Part shown: positions 59,071-64,000 of the stretch, piece by piece
Layout: the number at the start of each line of letters is the position of its first letter
Position numbering within the stretch: position 1 is the stretch's first letter
Source: Variovorax paradoxus
GTDB taxonomy: Bacteria; Pseudomonadota; Gammaproteobacteria; Burkholderiales; Burkholderiaceae_C
Direction: 5' to 3'
Assembly (NCBI RefSeq): GCF_000834655.1
Contig: NZ_JXQQ01000016.1
Location: 1 to 64,000 of the forward strand
Length of the DNA stretch: 64,000 bases
Program-made: the position numbers and the translations under genes
Notes under the pieces: generated by a model
Told to the model about the DNA's origin: nothing
Databases searched by the model: none
What the model saw: the letters and a program-made list of their open reading frames with translations, nothing else

Positions 59071-61716
59071 ATGAACGAAGGCCACCCCGTCCACGCCTTG
59101 TGGTGCGACCCCGCCGACGGCGTCGTCGCGCGGATCGTCCGCGCGCTCGCCGAGCGCGAGCTGCATGCGGCTCGCACCGTGGTGCTGGTTCCGTATGCGC
59201 AGTTGATGGGCGTGGCGCGCGGCATGTGGGCGCGTTGCGGCAGCGCCGGCTTCGTGCCGCGCTTCGAGACCACGCACAACTGGGCGCGCAGCGCGGGCGG
59301 GTTCCTGCCGACGGGCTACGACATCGCGTTCGACATGGCGCGTGACCTCATCACGGCCCAGGCGCTGCTGTCGCAGTCCGGGTTCAACAACGAGCGCTTC
59401 GCATTGGCAGGGCGTGTCGTCGAGCTGGCGTACCAGCTCGCGCCGCTCGCCTCGGCTTCATTGCCCGACGCGCGCGTCGGCGAATGGGCGCAGCGCGCCG
59501 CGCAGGTGGCCGAGGCGGGCAGCGAGTCGGAGTGGTTCCGGATCGAAAGCGCGTTGATCCGCATCGCCGTCGCCTGGGCCGCGACCTCGGGCTACGCGAC
59601 CGACGTGTTGCTGCGCGAGAGCACACGCAACCAGGTCGATGCACTGATCGTGCTCGAAGGCTTCCAGACCGATCCGCTCACCCAGACGCTGTGCACGCTG
59701 TGGGGCGACCACGCGCTGCATCTCTCGCTGGTGCCCGCGAACACACCTGTAGATCCCGCCGCCTCGCACGTTGCAGCAGACCCCGAGGACGAAGCCGAGC
59801 TCGCCGCCGCCTGCGTGCTGCGCCACCTCGCCGAAGGGCGGGCGCCGGTCGCCCTGATCGCCACCGACCGCGCACTCACGCGCCGCATCAGCGCCCAGCT
59901 CAAGGCGCAGGGCATCGTCACGCACGACGAAACCGGCTGGAAGCTTTCCACCACGCGCGCCGCCGCCACGTTGATGAGCGCGCTGCGCGCCTGCGCCCAC
60001 GATGCCGCTAGCGACCAAGTGCTCGAATGGCTCAAGAGCGGTGCCGACGGCGATGCGCTGGCCGTGCAGGCGCTCGAAGTGCGCCTGCGACGCGAAGGCC
60101 TGCGCGACTGGTCCGCCTGGTGCGGCCTCGCGGCCCGCAGCGAGAAGCCCCAAGACATCGCGCTGCTGCCCTACACCGAGGCCGTCGAGGCACGCCGTGC
60201 ATCGATGATGAAGTCCAGGCCCGTGGCCGAATGGCTGCGCGCGTTGCGCGAGCTGCTCGAAGACAGCGGGCAATGGACGCCGCTGGCCGACGACATGGCC
60301 GGCGGCAAGGTCATCGCCGCGTTGTGGCTCGATGCCGATTCGCACGGCGACGCCGACGAGTTCCCCGGCGGCCGCCACACGCTGGCCGAGTTCACCGCCT
60401 GGGTGCGCGACGTGCTCGAAGACGCGAGCTTCGTCCCGCCCACCGGCGACCAGGCTCCCAAGGTGATCGTGCTGCCGCTCTATCAGTTGTTGGGACGCGC
60501 ATTCGGCGCGGTGGTCATCCCCGGCTGCGACGACCGCCGCCTCCCCGCATCGCCCGAGCCCCCCGGCAACTGGAGCGCTGCCCAGCGCCTCGAGCTGGGC
60601 CTGCCTTCGCGCGAGACCCTCGAAGCCGCGCAGCGTTCGGCCTGGACCGCCGCCTTGCACAACCCCTGGTGCGAACTGGTCTGGCGCGAGTCCGATGCCA
60701 GCGGGGAGCCGGTCCGCCCGAGCCCGCTGGTGCAGGCGTTGCAACTGGACCACGTGCTGCAGCCCGCGGTCGATCCGCGTCCTGCGCGCGACGTCGCCGT
60801 GCAGCCGACCACCGTCCCCACTCCCTCGGGCGCGTTGCTTCCGCTCGAGAACATCTCGACCAGCGTGTACGAGGACCTGCGGCGCTGCCCCTATCGTTTC
60901 TTCGCGCTGAGGCAGCTGGGGCTGCGCAGCGCCGACGAGCTCGACGTGGAGATCGACAAGCGCGACTTCGGCAACTGGCTGCACGCCGTGCTCGGCCATT
61001 TCCACGAGGCATTGATCGAAACACCGACGCAGGACGCAGAGGAGCGCGTGGCAAGCATCGAAGAAGCCGCGCAGCGCGCCACGCGCGAGTACGGCCTGTC
61101 CGATGCCGAATTCCTTCCTTTCGCCGCGGCGTGGCCCGCGGTGCGCGACGGCTATCTCGCATGGCTCGCGGGACATGAGGCCGGCGGCGCGGTGTTCGTC
61201 GAATCCGAACCCTGGAAGGAGCAGCCGCTGGGCGGCCTGCGCCTGGTTGGCCGCCTCGACCGGATCGATCGCACGTCCGAAGGCCAGGCTTTCGTGATCG
61301 ACTACAAGACCGAGTCCGCGAGCGTCACCAAGGAGCGCGTGAAAGATCCGACCGAGGACACGCAGCTCGCCTTCTACGCAGCGCTTGTGGCCGACGACAC
61401 CTTGCGTGCGGCCTACGTCAACGTGGGCGAGAAATCCTCGGGCACGCAGACCGTTGAGCAGCCTGCCGTCGTCGAGGCGCGGGATGCGCTGGTGGCCGGC
61501 ATCATGAGCGACTTCACGCGCATCGCCGCAGGCGCCGCGTTGCCGCCGCTGGGCGAGGGCGCAGTTTGCGACTACTGCGCGGCCCGCGGCCTGTGCCGCA
61601 AGGACTTCTGGGGCGATGAAGCCCCCCTGCTTGCCAAGGCGGGTGCTTCGCCATCTCCCAAAGGGGAGTTGCCTGCACCTTGGGGCGGCCCGGCGATCGG
61701 AGGCGATACGAAATGA
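59071..61716 (+). CDS. AddB-like PD-(D/E)XK exonuclease subunit of a recombination nuclease
   Basis: An 881-residue protein of the proteobacterial 'probable DNA repair protein' AddB-like family. The N-terminal part is a helicase-like fold without Walker A. The nuclease core lies near residues 590-860: LVGRLDRIDRTSEGQAFVIDYKTE gives the D...D-x-K signature. Four Cys of a probable 4Fe-4S staple are in YEDLRRCPYRFF and CDYCAARGLC. It forms a complex with the AddA-like helicase, whose ATG overlaps its stop. The final 28 residues (from about PLLAKAGASPSPKG) look derived from an intergenic repeat. Confidence 0.85.
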   Translation: MNEGHPVHALWCDPADGVVARIVRALAERELHAARTVVLVPYAQLMGVARGMWARCGSAGFVPRFETTHNWARSAGGFLPTGYDIAFDMARDLITAQALLSQSGFNNERFALAGRVVELAYQLAPLASASLPDARVGEWAQRAAQVAEAGSESEWFRIESALIRIAVAWAATSGYATDVLLRESTRNQVDALIVLEGFQTDPLTQTLCTLWGDHALHLSLVPANTPVDPAASHVAADPEDEAELAAACVLRHLAEGRAPVALIATDRALTRRISAQLKAQGIVTHDETGWKLSTTRAAATLMSALRACAHDAASDQVLEWLKSGADGDALAVQALEVRLRREGLRDWSAWCGLAARSEKPQDIALLPYTEAVEARRASMMKSRPVAEWLRALRELLEDSGQWTPLADDMAGGKVIAALWLDADSHGDADEFPGGRHTLAEFTAWVRDVLEDASFVPPTGDQAPKVIVLPLYQLLGRAFGAVVIPGCDDRRLPASPEPPGNWSAAQRLELGLPSRETLEAAQRSAWTAALHNPWCELVWRESDASGEPVRPSPLVQALQLDHVLQPAVDPRPARDVAVQPTTVPTPSGALLPLENISTSVYEDLRRCPYRFFALRQLGLRSADELDVEIDKRDFGNWLHAVLGHFHEALIETPTQDAEERVASIEEAAQRATREYGLSDAEFLPFAAAWPAVRDGYLAWLAGHEAGGAVFVESEPWKEQPLGGLRLVGRLDRIDRTSEGQAFVIDYKTESASVTKERVKDPTEDTQLAFYAALVADDTLRAAYVNVGEKSSGTQTVEQPAVVEARDALVAGIMSDFTRIAAGAALPPLGEGAVCDYCAARGLCRKDFWGDEAPLLAKAGASPSPKGELPAPWGGPAIGGDTK
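61617..61712. repeat. Repeat-like GC-rich element read as the C-terminus of the AddB-like gene
   Basis: The segment carries TCTCCCAAAGGGGAG inverted-repeat sequence and CACCTTGGGGCGGCCCGGCG, in the style of dispersed intergenic elements of Comamonadaceae and of 43823-43960. It supplies the last residues (PSPKGELPAPWGGPAIGGDTK) and the ribosome-site region of the next gene. Confidence 0.35.
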
Positions 61717-64000
61717 ACGGCGCAGCCTACGAACACAACGGCCGGCACGTCACGCGCGAAGCCTTCTACATCGTCGCCTGCGATCCGCGTCGTTCGGTGG
61801 CCGTCGAAGCCTGCGCGGGTGCGGGCAAGACCTGGATGCTGGTGTCGCGCATCGTGCGCGCGTTGCTCGAAGAAGGCGACTCCGCCTGCGAGCCGCACGA
61901 AATTCTCGCGATCACTTTCACCAAGAAGGCGGCCGGCGAGATGCGCGAGCGCCTCGACCAATGGCTCGAGCAATTCGCAGACGAGACCCCCGAAGAACTG
62001 GTGAAGCAGCTCGTGATGCGCGGCGTCGAACCTGCAGCCGCGCTGGCTGCCGTCCCCCGGCTGAAGGGCCTCTACAGGCGCCTGCTCGAAGGCGGCCGTC
62101 CGGTGCAGTTCCGCACCTTCCACGCCTGGTTCGCGGGCCTGCTGCGCAACGCCCCGCTTGCGGTGCTGCGCGAACTGGGCCTGCCATCCAACTACGAACT
62201 GCTCGAAGACGATGCCGAGGCGCGCGGCCACACCTGGCGGCCGTTCTTCGAAGCGGTCACCGCCGACAGGCACGCACTGGCCGACTACTACGCCGTCGTC
62301 GCGACGCATGGCCGGTCGCAAACGGCAAAGGCACTGGGCGAGGCGCTGACCAAGCGCGTGGAGTTCTCGCTGTCCGATGCGGAAAACGCCGTCCAGCACT
62401 TCAGTGCCATGTATCCGGCGCTCGACGGCCTGGACGAGCCGGCCGATGCCCTGCGCGGCGAACCGGTCCGCCGGCGGTGGCTCGACCGCGCCGCCGCGCT
62501 CGGCCGAGAGGCCAACAAGACGCCGCAGAAAGCGGCCGAAGCCATCATCGATGTGTTCGGCGTCGGCGAGCCGCCGAGCGAATCGCTCGCCGCGGCACTC
62601 GCGCAGCTGCGAAAAAACTTCTTCGTCGCGAGCGAAGACCGGCTCACCAAGAACCTGCAGAAATTCCCTGCCGCGCAGGAGGCCGAGGCCGAGCTCCAGG
62701 TGCTGTGCGCCGCGCAGGCCCAGCACGCGGCGTGGCTCTATCAGCAACGCATGACGCGCCTCACGCGCCTCCTGATCGCCGCATTCGCCGACGTCAAGCG
62801 CGCCCACGGCTGGGTCGACATGAACGACGTCGAGCAAGCCGCGCAGCTTTTGCTCGGCCAGTCCGCGTTGTCGGGCTGGGTGCAGGAGCGGCTCGACGCA
62901 CGCATCGCGCACCTTCTGATCGACGAGTTCCAAGACACCAATCCGCTGCAGTGGCAGGCGCTGTACGGCTGGCTCAGCGCCTACACCGGTGCGGGCGGCA
63001 GCGCGCCGCGGGTGTTCATCGTGGGCGACCCGAAGCAGAGCATCTACCGCTTCCGCCGCGCCGAGCCGCAGGTGTTCATCGCCGCGAAGAAGTTCGTGCG
63101 CGAAGGGCTCGATGGCGAGCTGCTCAACTGCGACCACACGCATCGCAATGCACGCGCGGTGGTCGGGCTGGTCAACCAGGCGATGCTGGCCGCGCAGGAC
63201 GCGGGCGAGTTCGACGGCTACCGCGCCCATACCACCGAGCGCGGCGACGAGGGCGAATTGCTCAAGCTGCCGGCCATCGACCGCGAGGCGCTCGGCGACA
63301 CGGCCGAAGCCGCGCCCGCCGACGACGGCATGCTGCACTGGCGCGACAGCCTCGTCACGCCCCGCGTGCTGCCCGAAGAACAACTGCTGCAGAAGGAATG
63401 CGAGCAGGCCGCACGCTGGGTGGCGCAGCGCATCGCCGATGGCATTCCGCCCCGCCAGATCATGGTGCTGGCGCGCCGTCGCAATCGCCTCTCCGCGATG
63501 CAGGACGCGCTGCGCCAGCGCCACATTCCCGTGCAGCAGCCCGAGAAGAACGAGCTGCACGATGCGCCCGAGGTGCAGGACATGGTCGCGCTGATCGATG
63601 CGCTGGTTTCGCCCGCGCACGATCTTTCGCTCGCGCGGGCGCTGAAGTCACCGCTCTTCGGCATCGACGACGAGGCGCTGGTGCAACTGGCGCTTCGGCA
63701 GCGCGAGCACCCGTCGAGCTGGTTCGCGTTGATCCAGAAAGGCGAAGGCCTGCCGCCGGCGCTGGTCGAAGCGGGTGCCAGCCTGAAGAAATGGCAGCGC
63801 TGGCTCGTGACCTTGCCGCCGCACGATGCCATCGACGCGATCTTTCACGATGGCGACGTGCTTGCTAAGTTCGGCGCCGCAGTGCCCGCCGCGATGCGCC
63901 AGAGCGCGCTGGCCAACCTGCGCGGGCTCATGTCCGCCTCGCTCGAGATCGAAGGCGCGCGCTTCGCCACGCCGTATGCGCTGGTGCGGGCGCTGCGCGC
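61713..64000 (+). CDS. AddA-like UvrD/Rep-family helicase (5' part; runs off the window end)
   Basis: The reading frame is open to the last base: 762 codons visible. The ATG overlaps the previous stop (ATGA). Walker A CAGAGKTW (residues 34-41), motif Ia LAITFTKKAAGEMRERL, motif II LLIDEFQDTNPLQW, motif III VGDPKQSIYRFRRAEPQVF and motif IV near CDHTHRNARAVV establish a superfamily 1A helicase of the AddA/RecB group. With the AddB-like partner it resects double-strand ends for RecA. A C-terminal nuclease domain, if present, lies outside the window. Confidence 0.92.
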   Translation, partial: MNGAAYEHNGRHVTREAFYIVACDPRRSVAVEACAGAGKTWMLVSRIVRALLEEGDSACEPHEILAITFTKKAAGEMRERLDQWLEQFADETPEELVKQLVMRGVEPAAALAAVPRLKGLYRRLLEGGRPVQFRTFHAWFAGLLRNAPLAVLRELGLPSNYELLEDDAEARGHTWRPFFEAVTADRHALADYYAVVATHGRSQTAKALGEALTKRVEFSLSDAENAVQHFSAMYPALDGLDEPADALRGEPVRRRWLDRAAALGREANKTPQKAAEAIIDVFGVGEPPSESLAAALAQLRKNFFVASEDRLTKNLQKFPAAQEAEAELQVLCAAQAQHAAWLYQQRMTRLTRLLIAAFADVKRAHGWVDMNDVEQAAQLLLGQSALSGWVQERLDARIAHLLIDEFQDTNPLQWQALYGWLSAYTGAGGSAPRVFIVGDPKQSIYRFRRAEPQVFIAAKKFVREGLDGELLNCDHTHRNARAVVGLVNQAMLAAQDAGEFDGYRAHTTERGDEGELLKLPAIDREALGDTAEAAPADDGMLHWRDSLVTPRVLPEEQLLQKECEQAARWVAQRIADGIPPRQIMVLARRRNRLSAMQDALRQRHIPVQQPEKNELHDAPEVQDMVALIDALVSPAHDLSLARALKSPLFGIDDEALVQLALRQREHPSSWFALIQKGEGLPPALVEAGASLKKWQRWLVTLPPHDAIDAIFHDGDVLAKFGAAVPAAMRQSALANLRGLMSASLEIEGARFATPYALVRALR

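Overview
The window is GC-rich chromosomal DNA of a betaproteobacterium. The gene order trxA-rho, the operon pstSCAB-phoU-phoB-phoR beside ppk-sixA-ppx, an AddAB-like nuclease pair with the sequence character of the Burkholderiales type, and the density of LysR, GST, OsmC and AhpD-like genes all point to Comamonadaceae, most likely Variovorax or a close relative. This assignment rests on gene content and protein character; no database was searched. There is no phage, insertion sequence or CRISPR array.

Region 1 (1-22,100) is almost entirely minus-strand accessory metabolism and stress defence. It holds a catalase/Ohr/YceI/NmrA/AhpD operon, cupin-GST-UBP zinc-finger genes, OsmC proteins, an MFS exporter, PagL, a maleylacetate-reductase-like dehydrogenase, and a quinone-detoxification set (LysR, WrbA, ring-cleaving dioxygenase, nitroreductase). 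It continues with a GST-amidase-TDO-like operon, then a hydrolase/dienelactone-hydrolase/GST operon and a second LysR gene. Region 2 (22,200-35,000) is a regulatory island: three paralogous 900-960-residue regulators (OmpR-type winged helix + NB-ARC-like ATPase + helical repeats), an orphan cytoplasmic histidine kinase, two translationally coupled NarL-type regulators, a secreted alpha/beta hydrolase and two small membrane proteins. Region 3 (35,000-40,000) has a decayed cytochrome fragment, an MBL hydrolase, tRNA-Arg and tRNA-Pro, a GST, and a UBP zinc-finger gene paired with a cNMP-domain/thioredoxin-reductase-like fusion. Region 4 (40,000-64,000) is housekeeping: ornithine-lipid acyltransferase, polyphosphate metabolism, the complete Pst/Pho system with recognisable Pho boxes, a MATE transporter, a membrane glycosyltransferase-like protein, L31 type B, a Gfo/Idh/MocA oxidoreductase, rho, trxA, and the AddB/AddA-like nuclease-helicase pair (the last gene runs off the end).

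The most striking observation is regulatory. Seven intergenic sites spread over 34 kb share a rigid 71-bp promoter architecture: an ATTGGTGC/ACAACACCGTGA-type operator with T-N11-A geometry, a conserved CTACCG block, and a CCTACGAT -10 region, always in exactly the same register. They precede seven transcription units of redox and electrophile defence or signalling. One site overlaps the 3' end of the LysR gene at 21,039-22,082, the obvious candidate regulator. A second class of sites with the same 71-bp register but another operator precedes the quinone-detoxification operon and the GST-amidase-TDO operon, and probably belongs to the LysR at 10,294-11,217. A third motif, a triple direct decamer repeat (CTTRACANGG type), precedes both the 21-kb LysR gene and the operon encoding the two NarL regulators and one large ATPase regulator. 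Together these suggest a regulatory cascade from the signalling island to the dispersed detoxification operons.
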